From Candidatus Zixiibacteriota bacterium (GTDB lineage Bacteria; Zixibacteria; MSB-5A5; GN15; FEB-12): a stretch of 64,000 nucleotides of DNA. Position 1 is the stretch's first letter; each line of letters starts with the position of its first letter. The notes beneath the pieces were generated by a model. The model was not told the origin of the DNA, ran no database searches, and saw only the letters and a list, made by a program, of their open reading frames with translations. Shown here in pieces: positions 44,084 through 54,019 of the stretch. The stretch covers positions 256,709 to 320,708 of the forward strand of contig JAOUBJ010000003.1 in the NCBI GenBank assembly GCA_029860345.1, in the 5' to 3' direction. The position numbers and the translations under genes were made by a program.

Positions 44084-45832
44084 TCACCAACTGCCGCCAC
44101 CGCCGCCGCCTGATCCACCACCCGAGAAACCACCACCGCCTGAGAAGCCACCGCCACCCAGCCCACTACTGCGCGGCGCATTGAAAACAGCGTCGCTGAG
44201 TTTCGACGTGGCCTGGCCGAGGCTGGACACAAACATCCTGGGACCGAATCTCGGAAAGCGACCAGTCCCGACGAACCAGGTGGGAGATTCGTCGCACAGT
44301 CCTTCGAAGGCCGTCGCCCACTGCTCGGTAATATCCAAGGCTATGGCATACGGCAAATACTTGTAGAAAAGTTCACCACCCATGCGCTCGATCCGATCCC
44401 GGTCGGCTCTCATCATGAATTCCTGAAAGCCGAGGATTTCCCAGCGCGTCCGGGCGCCCAGCTTCGTCCTGGCCGGCATGATCTTGGCAAAGAGATAAAC
44501 AATCAATCCCCCCAAAGAGAAACATACCAGCCCCTTGACCGGAGAAGGCGGTTGCATGTAGCCCATAGCCATAAAGCCGAAAACGAGTAACAAACCGGCA
44601 AACATCGAGTAGTGCCGGCGCACATGCTCCGGGTTGGTGGTAAAGTACTTTTTGCGGATCAGTTCGCCATACAATTTCCTGTTGAGCTTCGGAAGATGCA
44701 TGTGAAAACGGCTCTTCAGGTCCGAGACCATTGCTTGTTTGAGTTTACCGACAAATACGACGTCCATCAGACTGCGTTCAAAGGGTCCGAGTTGGTCGTC
44801 CGGCTCTTTGAGCTTGACGAGCTTGTAGTCACTTGCAGTGGTCCTCAGAGTAGTGGTCGTTGTCTCTTCAATCTTCAGGTATCCCCGCACGGCCAGACCC
44901 ACCACGGCGCCACTAAGATCGCGATGGTCGAGTTTTTCGTCGATCAGGGTACCCACTTCGGCCGCGCTCAGGAATCGATTCCCAACCTTGGGCGGTTCAT
45001 ACTGCACGGTGAGGGACTCCCGAACTTTGGGGTCGCGACCCTTCCGGAACCACAGCCATAACATCGTGAACAGCGCAATGATCGGCACACCGAAGACCCA
45101 GTTGTCACGCAGATTCACCTTGCGCCAAAACAGTTCCGATTCGGTAGGCGGCGGGATGATCCCTTTGTCCCATCCGAGAACCACGGTCAGACCCTCCTTA
45201 GGCTTCAGGACTCGTTCGCTGATGAATGCGGCTGTGTCCGTCCCTGTCTGCCAACCGCATGCCGATTCGCTTGAGCCATACTGACCGGTGTAGCAAGCCG
45301 CTTTCAGGTGCGCATCGCCATCGGCCGGAAGCAGGGCTACCCGGACTGAGGTTTTCTCTATCGGTGCCGGCCAGTCGTTCCCGGTTACGTTCCAATACAG
45401 TTCGTCGTGATCCTCCAGAAACAGAAGCACATAGTCTACACGATACTTGATGACGTAATCTTGATACCCGTCGACAAACCTATCGGGATGACCTATCCGT
45501 ACCTGCATCACGTTCCCTTGTCGCTCCGCCCGATACTCACGAGGTTCACCCCGCCCATCGAGCACGGAAATGACTTCCAACGGTGTCTCCACAGTGCCAC
45601 CCAGGTCGTCCTTATAGCGAATGGGCAGGTCCCGGAAGATACCGTGGCGCGGTCGTTTGAAACTCAACCGGATCGTCTCGGTTACTTCGATGTGACCGTC
45701 GGCGTGGATTTCGATGTCGGAATTGAATTCATTGATGTCAAAATACCGCGCCTGTACCACCGGTACACTCAGCAGTGTGCATAACAGTGAGATGACACCG
45801 ATCCAGACAACGGCAAACTGTTTTTGTCTCAT
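44084..45832 (-). CDS. DUF2207-type membrane protein
   Basis: The ATG at 45832 (GGGAGG 9 bases upstream) is used rather than the longer frame. The 582-residue protein has a signal peptide, an external beta-rich DUF2207 domain (FNSDIEIHADGHIEVTETI, PRHGIFRDLPIRY), a span near 250-267, a cytosolic part, two more spans near 440-480 and a Gly/Ser-rich tail (FSGGGGFSGGGSGGGGGGSW). The Gly-rich ending is typical of the family. It is 25 bases after lemA, a frequent pairing; function is not known, perhaps in envelope upkeep. Confidence 0.88.
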   Translation of the reverse strand: MRQKQFAVVWIGVISLLCTLLSVPVVQARYFDINEFNSDIEIHADGHIEVTETIRLSFKRPRHGIFRDLPIRYKDDLGGTVETPLEVISVLDGRGEPREYRAERQGNVMQVRIGHPDRFVDGYQDYVIKYRVDYVLLFLEDHDELYWNVTGNDWPAPIEKTSVRVALLPADGDAHLKAACYTGQYGSSESACGWQTGTDTAAFISERVLKPKEGLTVVLGWDKGIIPPPTESELFWRKVNLRDNWVFGVPIIALFTMLWLWFRKGRDPKVRESLTVQYEPPKVGNRFLSAAEVGTLIDEKLDHRDLSGAVVGLAVRGYLKIEETTTTTLRTTASDYKLVKLKEPDDQLGPFERSLMDVVFVGKLKQAMVSDLKSRFHMHLPKLNRKLYGELIRKKYFTTNPEHVRRHYSMFAGLLLVFGFMAMGYMQPPSPVKGLVCFSLGGLIVYLFAKIMPARTKLGARTRWEILGFQEFMMRADRDRIERMGGELFYKYLPYAIALDITEQWATAFEGLCDESPTWFVGTGRFPRFGPRMFVSSLGQATSKLSDAVFNAPRSSGLGGGGFSGGGGFSGGGSGGGGGGSW

Positions 45833-45857
45833 GCGAATATTCCTCCCTACCGGCCGT

Positions 45858-46418
45858 CTATGAGAAGTCGGCGCGCGGCGGCTGGCGTTGAGTGTCCGGC
45901 GCATCCATTTGATAGAACTCTTCTTGTTGAAAACCGCAATTTGAAGCTATCAGCACCGATGGAAAAGTCTCGGTCAATGTGTTATAGTCGCGCACCACCG
46001 CATTGTAGTACCGACGCGCCGATTCGATATCTTCTTCGAGATCCTGAAACTGCTTTTGCAACTGCATAAAATTGCTGTTGGCTTTCAACTCCGGGTAGGC
46101 TTCGGCCACGGCGAACAGGCTTTTCAAGGTATCCTTGAAGATGTTGTCGGACTTGGCTTGTTCCGCCGGTGAGCCGGCCTGCATGGCCGCCGAGCGGGCT
46201 TGCGCAACGTTCTCGAATACCGATTTCTCATGTTTGGCGTAGGCCTTAACGGTCTCCACCAGGTTTGGCACCAGGTTGTATCGTTTTTTCAACTGCACAT
46301 CGATGTCCGACCAGGACGAACGCACTGTATTGCGCAGCTTGACCAGCCGGTTGTACATGGCGATCACGACAATCAGGACCAGAGCGCCGATACCGAGAAT
46401 AACTAGAAGAGTCGTCAT
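45858..46418 (-). CDS. lemA: LemA-family membrane protein
   Basis: Start ATG 46418 has AGGAAA upstream. The 186-residue protein has one N-terminal span (TLLVILGIGALVLIVVIAM) followed by the conserved LemA helices: RSSWSDIDVQLKKRYNLVPN, AYPELKANSNFMQLQ and ARRYYNAVVRDYNTLTETFP. LemA proteins expose a helical domain; their function is unclear. It is the first gene of a pair with the DUF2207 protein. Confidence 0.95.
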   Translation of the reverse strand: MTTLLVILGIGALVLIVVIAMYNRLVKLRNTVRSSWSDIDVQLKKRYNLVPNLVETVKAYAKHEKSVFENVAQARSAAMQAGSPAEQAKSDNIFKDTLKSLFAVAEAYPELKANSNFMQLQKQFQDLEEDIESARRYYNAVVRDYNTLTETFPSVLIASNCGFQQEEFYQMDAPDTQRQPPRADFS

Positions 46419-47028
46419 ATTGGAGTTTCCTGCAACTGTAGGTTTTTCAGATGCTAACTTTATTGGCATCGACAGTCAAGCGTTGTTTTGCACCACTCCC
46501 GACGTTGTTAGCGCCGGAAGTGGGCGCATCCTCCCCTCCACAAGTATTACCACTGCTGAGCTGGCTTATTCAATGGGATTGACAGACTCGGAAGTTTCGC
46601 GTTGGTGCATCATCCTTGGGTGGCTGTCTCAAACCTTGTTTGGGACGGAGATATGCGCGGTGGAATCACCCTTCAACTGCGCTCAGGGTAACACGGTCAA
46701 GCCGTGGTTATCGCGCTTCGCGCCGTTGTCCCCCGGCAAGTGTTCACCCTTCGACTGCGCTCAGAATGTATGGGGGCACTCAGGATGAATATAGCAGTCG
46801 TCGTAGGTGGGGACCCCTTGTGGTCCCGACACGGTCAAGCCGTGTTTCTCTAGATTCGGCGGTGTTCCCGCCCGCGGCGGACCTTCAGCCACCCGGAAAT
46901 CCGGTAGGGCAGTCCGCCGCGGCGGACTGTGATCCTGCCAATCTCAGCGACATCACAGGGATGCCGCCCTATGAAGAGAGTCATGAAGATGGATTCCCGC
47001 CTTCGCGGGAATGATATTGGGTGGCGAT
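46419..47028. repeat. Repeat-rich gap
   Basis: It contains IR-B copies (46668-46692, 46745-46768), IR-E (46799-46830), a CCGCCGCGGCGG core (46915-46926) and IR-A (46990-47012). No gene or RNA was recognised. Confidence 0.65.
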
Positions 47029-48369
47029 TTACAACAACTCTATCCGGCTGCGGTTCTTGGTGACTTTTTTGGTGGCGTTGCGAGTGTCGAAAACCGCTTT
47101 ACTATGATCGACGATCCATTGATAATCGTATTGCGTATGGTCGGTCAAGATCACGGTCAGTTGCGATTTCTTCAATAGGTCGGCGTTCAATTTGCGCGAC
47201 TTGTGCTTGGTGTTGTTCCACTCAATCTCCGACACGAACGGATCGTTCAACATAACTTTGGCGCCATTATCTTCCAGGAGCTTGATAACGTCAAGCGCCG
47301 GTGACTCACGCGTATCTTTGATATCACGTTTGTAGGTCACACCAAGCACACAGATAGTTGACTTGTTGATCGAGCGCGCGAACCTACTGTTCAAGAACTG
47401 TGTTATCCGACGCACGACATACTCAGGCATCTGGCTGTTGATCTCGCCGGCCAGTTCGATAAAGCGCGCGTAGTAGTTCAACGATTTCAGTTTCCACGAC
47501 AGATAGTGCGGATCGATCGGGATACAATGCCCACCCAAACCGGGACCGGGATAGAATGGCATAAAGCCGAACGGTTTGGTAGCGGCGGCATCGATAATCT
47601 CCCAGACGTCGATGCCCAACCGATCACACATAACGGCGACCTCGTTGACCAGACCGATATTGACCGAGCGGAAAGTGTTCTCCAGCAGCTTGACCATCTC
47701 GGCCGCCTGCGTTGACGACAAGGCATGAATGTCGGAAATCGTTTGTTCATAAAACACCTTGGCCGCCTGGGTGCAGGCCGGCGTGATTCCGCCGACCACG
47801 CGCGGCGTGTTTTTGGTCGTGTACACCGGGTTGCCTGGATCGACTCGTTCCGGTGAGAAAGCCAGGAAAAGATCGGTACCCACTTTCATGCCGCTACCTT
47901 CCAACAGCGGCAGGATCAAGTCCTCGGTAGTGCCGGGATAGGTGGTCGATTCAAGCACCACCAGCGTACCCTTGCGGATATAGTTCTTGACCCACTCCAT
48001 GGCCGACAGAATATAGCTGACATCAGGGTCCTTGGTTTTGGAAAGGGGGGTCGGCACACAGATGGAGATAGTATCCATCTTGGCTAGTTTTTTGGGATCA
48101 TCGGTGGCGTGGAAATAACCGGAGTCGACCATCTCCCTGACATGATCGTCGGGGACATCGTCGATATCGGACTTACCAGCGTTCAACAACTTGATCTTCG
48201 ATTTGGAAATATCGAAACCGGTAACTTTGAATCCAACCCGGGCCAATTCCACACACAGCGGAAGACCGACATAGCCCAACCCGATCACACCAACTCGTGC
48301 GCTGCGGTCTTTGATTTTGTCGATCAACTCAGCCAACGCGGCCGGCTTCTTGCTCTTTTTCGTTGCCAT
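47029..48369 (-). CDS. UDP-N-acetylhexosamine 6-dehydrogenase-type nucleotide sugar dehydrogenase
   Basis: The 446-residue enzyme has the Rossmann start VGVIGLGYVGLPLCVELA, the catalytic Cys in PGPGLGGHCIPIDPHYLSWK and the C-terminal TYKRDIKDTRESPALDVI. Size and motifs place it with the WbpA/WecC group that oxidises UDP-GlcNAc or UDP-ManNAc to the uronic acid; UDP-glucose dehydrogenase is less likely given PIDPHYL. It is the last gene of an operon with rmd and gmd and supplies precursors for surface polysaccharide. Confidence 0.93.
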   Translation of the reverse strand: MATKKSKKPAALAELIDKIKDRSARVGVIGLGYVGLPLCVELARVGFKVTGFDISKSKIKLLNAGKSDIDDVPDDHVREMVDSGYFHATDDPKKLAKMDTISICVPTPLSKTKDPDVSYILSAMEWVKNYIRKGTLVVLESTTYPGTTEDLILPLLEGSGMKVGTDLFLAFSPERVDPGNPVYTTKNTPRVVGGITPACTQAAKVFYEQTISDIHALSSTQAAEMVKLLENTFRSVNIGLVNEVAVMCDRLGIDVWEIIDAAATKPFGFMPFYPGPGLGGHCIPIDPHYLSWKLKSLNYYARFIELAGEINSQMPEYVVRRITQFLNSRFARSINKSTICVLGVTYKRDIKDTRESPALDVIKLLEDNGAKVMLNDPFVSEIEWNNTKHKSRKLNADLLKKSQLTVILTDHTQYDYQWIVDHSKAVFDTRNATKKVTKNRSRIELL

Positions 48370-48400
48370 CTCTTTTGCACTCCTGAGATCGGACGCACGT

Positions 48401-49378
48401 TCAGGTTTGAACCTGGTCTCTAAAGTACTCCAAACATTCTGTAAGGGTCTCTCTCAGACTATATCGACTGGCGTATCCCAACTCTTGAACAGCCCGACTA
48501 TTACTGCCCCGTTGAACAGGGATATCACTCTTGCGCAGCCTGGTCCGGTCGATTTCAATCTCGATTTTACGAGCGGACATTTTCAACAGCATGTCCAAAA
48601 CCGTCTGTATGGCCACGGCACGACCGGAACAAAGCTGATACACCCTACCGGGCCTGCCTTTTTCAAGCATCAAGCGGTAGCCGCGCACAATATCACGGAC
48701 ATCTGAAAAGTCCCGCTTGGCCGACAGGTTGCCCACTTTCAGTACCGGTATTCTCCGTGAGCTTTCAATCATTGCAATTTGCCGGGCAAACGACGGCACC
48801 ACAAAATCAACCGACTGGCGCGACCCGGTGTGCGCAAATGAGCGCGAGATTGTCACCGGCAATCGGTGTCGACGCTGGTAATACATGCAGGCCTGTTCGG
48901 CCACCGCTTTGGACAGGGCATACGGCGATATCGGGTTGAGCGGCTGGTCTTCGCTCAGTGTCTTGTTCTTCGGGCTGAAAGTGCCGTAACACTCTGCCGA
49001 CCCGACGAACAACAGCTTCTTGACTGTACCGGTTTGGTGGGCAGCTTCCAACAGATTGAGGGTCCCTTCGAAATTGACCCGAAACACCTTTTGCATATCG
49101 GCAAAGGACCGCCACACCGAAGCCAGCGCGGCCAGATGACAGACGAACTGTGGTTTGATCTTCTGCACTGCGGCGGCGACCCGAACGGCATTGGTAATGT
49201 CCAACCTGATCAATTCCAGGTTGGACTTGATACCTTTCAGATAAGCCGTGGACTCTTTCGGATGCAGGGCGCCATAGATTTGGTAGCCCGCCTCAAGCAG
49301 TTGTTCGGCCAGATGCGAACCGGCAAACCCGGCAATACCGGTCACGAACACAGCCTTGGACGTTGCCCTTTTGGTCAT
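48401..49378 (-). CDS. rmd: GDP-6-deoxy-D-lyxo-4-hexulose reductase (Rmd-like)
   Basis: The ATG at 49378 with AGGGATGG upstream is preferred to the TTG at 49408. The 325-residue short-chain dehydrogenase has VTGIAGFAGSHLAEQL, the YALSK active site and the Rmd-type segment VGNLSAKRDFSDVRDIVRGY. It reduces the Gmd product to GDP-D-rhamnose. GDP-L-fucose synthase is less likely, as that enzyme has a different signature. It follows gmd by 43 bases. Confidence 0.88.
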   Translation of the reverse strand: MTKRATSKAVFVTGIAGFAGSHLAEQLLEAGYQIYGALHPKESTAYLKGIKSNLELIRLDITNAVRVAAAVQKIKPQFVCHLAALASVWRSFADMQKVFRVNFEGTLNLLEAAHQTGTVKKLLFVGSAECYGTFSPKNKTLSEDQPLNPISPYALSKAVAEQACMYYQRRHRLPVTISRSFAHTGSRQSVDFVVPSFARQIAMIESSRRIPVLKVGNLSAKRDFSDVRDIVRGYRLMLEKGRPGRVYQLCSGRAVAIQTVLDMLLKMSARKIEIEIDRTRLRKSDIPVQRGSNSRAVQELGYASRYSLRETLTECLEYFRDQVQT

Positions 49379-49421
49379 ATATCCATCCCTGGATTCAGAA
49401 AGCGCCAACTAATTCGCTTGT

Positions 49422-50384
<963 letters not shown>

Positions 50385-50614
50385 CTATCGATCCCCCGAT
50401 CGGTTAACGTTTCCGTTCGTTTTTTTGTCTTTCGACCGGCATCCGCTGCCGCTTAAGTGGTTGAATATATATCGACCACTTGAGCCGGTCAATCCAATTC
50501 GAGCCTGTCGATCATACTCCTTATATGCAGATTTGCCGTGACCGCTGCGTACAATTGTTATATACTGAAACCCGGATGACGCAGGAAAATCGTGGACCCA
50601 GCCTGGAGTGATGA

Positions 50615-51598
50615 ATGATGAAACCGGCAATAGCAGTTCTCTCGCTGATACTGATGTTCTCTGTGACCAACGCGATCGAAGTAAAACAAAAAGGAGCCAA
50701 AGTGTCCACCAATGACCAATCGGCCGATGAAACGTTGTCGCAGGCCGACGACATTTTTCAGTCGCGGGATTACGGGTCTGCCCTTGAGTCGTACCTCGAA
50801 GTTGCCGAAGCAGCCCGCAAAGAATTCAATCGCTCGGTCGAGGTCGAAGCACTCTCGCAGGTGGCGCGCATGAATCTTATTTTGGGTAATCGTGAAACCG
50901 GCGAAGAGTATTTGCAGCAGGCCAAAGAGCGTAGTTCGGAAAGCGATCCCATGGGTTGGTCACGCTATCTCGGTGTCAAGGGACGATTCGAGTGGAAGGC
51001 GGGCGATCTTAAAGCAGCCCGTGCGACCTTTGATCAAATGTTTGAGTTCTGCGATGCCAATGCGCTTTGGGGTCGGGCTGTCGATGCCGCCCACATGATC
51101 GCCATCGTGGCTGAAACTCCCGAAGAGCAGATCAAGTGGGGACGACGGGGAATCGAAGCCGCCGAAGAAGGCGACCAGGAACGCTGGCTGGGTCCATTGT
51201 GGAACAACTTAGCCGGGACCTACTATGATCAGAAACAATTCGACTCGGCCCTTGAGTGTTACACTAAAGCGCGCGAGTATCACTGGCGCTTCTCCGGCGA
51301 AACCGGAAAACTGTTCGCCGACTACCATGTCGGTATGACGCACCGCTTGCTGGGTAACTTCGAAGAAGCAGGTCAATGGTTGCGCCCGGTGCTGGCCTGG
51401 GCCGAACGGCTGGAAAACCACTCGGCCATCGGGCAGGCATGCGAGGACTTAGGAGAAGCGGCCATTGGCCTGGGCAACAAAGCCGAGGGGTTGAAACTGC
51501 TCAAACGGGCCCGCGACGAATACAAGACAGAGGGCTATGACTCTTCCTGGACGGAAGTCTGGGAACACATCAACAAACGTATCGCCGAGGTTCAGTAG
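50615..51598 (+). CDS. Exported TPR protein
   Basis: The 327-residue product has a signal peptide (PAIAVLSLILMFSVTNA) and then about seven TPR-like helix pairs covering residues 40-320 (YGSALESYLEVAEAARKEF, QFDSALECYTKAREYHWRF, KAEGLKLLKRARDEYKTEG). There is no other domain. TPR arrays mediate protein contacts, here in the periplasm. It is divergent from gmd and seems monocistronic. Confidence 0.85.
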   Translation: MMKPAIAVLSLILMFSVTNAIEVKQKGAKVSTNDQSADETLSQADDIFQSRDYGSALESYLEVAEAARKEFNRSVEVEALSQVARMNLILGNRETGEEYLQQAKERSSESDPMGWSRYLGVKGRFEWKAGDLKAARATFDQMFEFCDANALWGRAVDAAHMIAIVAETPEEQIKWGRRGIEAAEEGDQERWLGPLWNNLAGTYYDQKQFDSALECYTKAREYHWRFSGETGKLFADYHVGMTHRLLGNFEEAGQWLRPVLAWAERLENHSAIGQACEDLGEAAIGLGNKAEGLKLLKRARDEYKTEGYDSSWTEVWEHINKRIAEVQ

Positions 51599-51881
51599 CA
51601 GGTTTCGGCGGGTTCACGCCTCGGCGCGCAGGCGAAGTCGGATTCGCCCTACTGTCACCCTGAGCGCAGTCGAAGGGTGAATTGTCGGTCGGCAGGAGTC
51701 CTGCCGGAGATAGGTCCTCCCGGCACCAAGACTACCGGATACGTCACCCGACAAACTTTGCGGCGCAGACTATGCGCTTGACAAAAAGCATGGACCATAC
51801 TATCTATTAGCATTCACTACGCCTTGGGGGCGTAGCATCACGCAGGTATGGCGGGCTGTCGAGCAGGGTCAGGGGACTCAC
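51599..51881. repeat. Gap with IR-G, IR-B and an ACTCCT/AGGAG hairpin
   Basis: IR-G lies at 51608-51652, IR-B at 51655-51680, and GGCAGGAGTCCTGCC at 51691-51705. No gene is seen. Confidence 0.6.
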
Positions 51882-52565
51882 TTGACCAGGACATTCGATC
51901 TGAGATGGGCGGAGAATTTCCTCTGTGCGGGAAGTTCAGCGCTACTGATCTCGGCTGCGCATTTCTACGGGGACCTATGGTTCTTTTCTCTGTTCGCTCT
52001 CGTTCCATTTCTTTGGCGCGTGATAAGAGCAGGCTTAATAGAATCGTTGGTTCTTGGCGGACTATTGGCGGTCTCATACCTCTTTGTCGCCATTCGGGTC
52101 GATTCATCGACATCGATAGCCACCTGTCTGCTCGCTTTCGGCAGCCTGATCTTTCTGTTTGCGATCTATGGCCTTATCGTCAACCGAATCACGAAACATC
52201 TCGGCTTCAATGCTATTTTCATAGCCGCTTTGTGGCTGCCGCTTGAATACTATCTGAGCCACGACGTCAATCTGGGGAATCTTTTTGTAATGACGCCGGA
52301 TGAATCCGGCCTGCTTTTCAGATTCGGCTCGTTGTTCGGGCTGCTGATGGTATCTTTTGTATTTGTAATCGTCAATGCGCTGATTCTGATCACGGTGGGG
52401 CAAATCGCGCAGGCGTTACGTTCACTCCACACCCGCTCCAGGCCAGACAACAACCGGTCTTATGCTTCCTTCCAGGTCCTCCCTTGGGAGCAGCGCTGGT
52501 ACTGCTTTCCCGACGTCCGCGCCCCGCCGGGGAGGACCTCTAACGATCAATCTCGGCCTCAATAA
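51882..52565 (+). CDS. Multispan membrane protein resembling the N-terminal half of apolipoprotein N-acyltransferase
   Basis: The 227-residue protein starts at a TTG with AGGGGA 7 bases upstream. Residues 12-185 hold six membrane spans that resemble the front part of Lnt (FFSLFALVPFLWRVIRAG near span 2, and WLPLEYYLSHDVNLGNL like the Lnt segment before the nitrilase domain). The carbon-nitrogen hydrolase domain with its Glu-Lys-Cys site is absent, so it cannot acylate lipoproteins in the known way. The last 30 residues are low in conservation pattern. It is followed closely by the secreted cysteine peptidase-like gene. Confidence 0.65.
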   Translation: MTRTFDLRWAENFLCAGSSALLISAAHFYGDLWFFSLFALVPFLWRVIRAGLIESLVLGGLLAVSYLFVAIRVDSSTSIATCLLAFGSLIFLFAIYGLIVNRITKHLGFNAIFIAALWLPLEYYLSHDVNLGNLFVMTPDESGLLFRFGSLFGLLMVSFVFVIVNALILITVGQIAQALRSLHTRSRPDNNRSYASFQVLPWEQRWYCFPDVRAPPGRTSNDQSRPQ

Positions 52566-52672
52566 TGTCCGGGGATAGCCCTTCGGTACCTCGTGAAAGA
52601 TCGCTGGGCCAGTTGCTGCGGTTACGGCCGGTGGGCTGTTCCCGAATCACTCAATCTCAAAGGAGGAGACTC

Positions 52673-53590
52673 ATGACTAAGGGAGTCATGATCCATAAAG
52701 TGGCACCAGCGGTTTTTGCTGTTGCACTCATTCCGTTGCTGGCTGCCACAGTTCTGGCTCAGCCGGATCAAAACAAACATAACTTCAATCCGGCAAACGG
52801 CTGGATTCTTAATTTTACAGATGGAATGCCTTTAGACGGCATGCACGCGCCTGGAGAGCCGATCTTTCCGGGTGCCGGGGGAAACGACTGGAATTCCGAC
52901 CTGAGTTGTTGGATGGCCAGCGCTTCGAACCTGATGGTGTTTGAAGGCCTACCCAATCTCTACGATCCACCTTGGCTGGGCGGTGGCGTGCCGCCGTCAC
53001 CGAATGTGAGTTCGTGGGGTGGAGTTGTTCCAGCCAATGTCGGAGCGGCCATGACCTTTGACGACGGTGGTTGGCAACACTGGGCTCTGGCTTCGGTACC
53101 CGTGATGTTCCAGGGTCCGATATTCACTGGCTTAGAGTTCGTTCCAAGATCGTGGGCTATCAACCCGATCGATTGGTGTCAGGCCAGATTCGACGAGGGG
53201 CACGCTTGTGGAATCACCCTGTACTGGGGTGACGTCAAACGCGGCACCCCGCCGGGCGGCTACAAGAAGGGTGATCTTGATGGATATCACGCTATCACAA
53301 TTTATGAGTTCAACCCGGCGGCCGGGACCGTATTGATTACCGATTCCGATGATGGCGGCCCTCCGGCCGCTGTGTGGGTGCCCTACTTCTTCGGTGTGGT
53401 TGGGGGCATGGGACAGTGGGACATAATACTCCCCGGAATCGGGGTGACCCACGTCAACTACGCGGTGGCACTTGATCGGCAACGCGTCCCCTCCCACACC
53501 AACCTCGGCTTGCTAATCCTGACCCTGATTCTCCTACTGTCCGCCATCTACATAATCTACCGACGGCGGGAGGGGGCCAACGTCCAATAG
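52673..53590 (+). CDS. Secreted IdeS/C39-like cysteine peptidase with C-terminal sorting signal
   Basis: ATG 52673 has AAAGGAGGAG upstream. The 305-residue product has a signal peptide (about 1-29). It has a papain-like fold signature of the IdeS/Mac type: Cys79 in LSCWMASASNLM, His206 in GYHAITIYEF, and Asp224 or Asp226 in ITDSDDGG as a possible triad. Its end has a hydrophobic span (LGLLILTLILLLSAIYIIY) followed by RRR, like IPTL/PEP-type sorting tails that hold proteins at the surface until processed. It may cleave host or neighbour proteins or serve in envelope processing; activity is inferred only. Confidence 0.75.
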   Translation: MTKGVMIHKVAPAVFAVALIPLLAATVLAQPDQNKHNFNPANGWILNFTDGMPLDGMHAPGEPIFPGAGGNDWNSDLSCWMASASNLMVFEGLPNLYDPPWLGGGVPPSPNVSSWGGVVPANVGAAMTFDDGGWQHWALASVPVMFQGPIFTGLEFVPRSWAINPIDWCQARFDEGHACGITLYWGDVKRGTPPGGYKKGDLDGYHAITIYEFNPAAGTVLITDSDDGGPPAAVWVPYFFGVVGGMGQWDIILPGIGVTHVNYAVALDRQRVPSHTNLGLLILTLILLLSAIYIIYRRREGANVQ

Positions 53591-53683
53591 ACGACGCAAC
53601 CAATCTCTCTGCATAAACTGGCCGGGATGCTCGCTGCTAGGGCGTCCTGGCCTTTCGGCCGCGCGGCGGCACCCACAATTATC

Positions 53684-53711
53684 TTGACAAACGAAACATC
53701 CAGGCTAAATT
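53684..53711 (+). promoter_or_regulatory. Promoter of the 19-codon unit
   Basis: TTGACA (53684-53689), 16-base spacer, TAAATT (53706-53711). The -35 is perfect; the -10 matches 4 of 6. Confidence 0.6.
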
Positions 53712-53765
53712 GTCCGTAGAAACAGCAAGCGACTTAGAACCCAGGACCTGAAAGGAGGACCATAC

Positions 53766-53825
53766 ATGGCTACTGCAATATCCCAAAGCTGTGGTGTGTT
53801 GCACCTCCTTCAGTCAGGCTGCTGA
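53766..53825 (+). CDS. 19-residue peptide (MATAISQSCGVLHLLQSGC)
   Basis: A GGAGG core (AAAGGAGGA) lies 7 bases before the ATG, an unusually strong site. The peptide has two Cys and a near-mirrored pattern (QSCG...QSGC). A small hairpin (CGCTCA/TGAGCG) and a full terminator follow within 65 bases. It may be a leader peptide that controls read-through into rsgA, a free micropeptide, or part of a regulatory RNA. It has no run of one amino acid as in classic biosynthetic leaders. I do not recognise it. Confidence 0.5.
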   Translation: MATAISQSCGVLHLLQSGC

Positions 53826-53859
53826 GCCGACGCTCAATCGAATTCTGAGCGCCCCCCTC

Positions 53860-53889
53860 GCCGACCAACTGAAGTTGGGCGGCTTTTTT
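53860..53889 (+). terminator. Intrinsic terminator after the 19-codon frame
   Basis: GCCG-A-CCAAC-TGAA-GTTGG-G-CGGC forms a 9-pair stem with a tetraloop and one mismatch, followed by six T. Confidence 0.85.
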
Positions 53890-54019
53890 CATGTCCGGCC
53901 CAGAAGACAGCCAACACAACCACAGCGAAATCAATAGCCCAAGGTGATGCGCCACAGGAACAACGGTTCATTAACCGCGACGCCGACAAGTTGTAACGAT
54001 AGTAACAAGGATTCCAACG

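Larger units (their letters stand above)
53591..54019 (+). other. Gap with a complete small transcription unit
   Basis: It holds a promoter, a 19-codon frame with a very strong ribosome site, and a terminator (listed separately), then about 130 bases before rsgA in which nothing else is seen. Confidence 0.6.
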
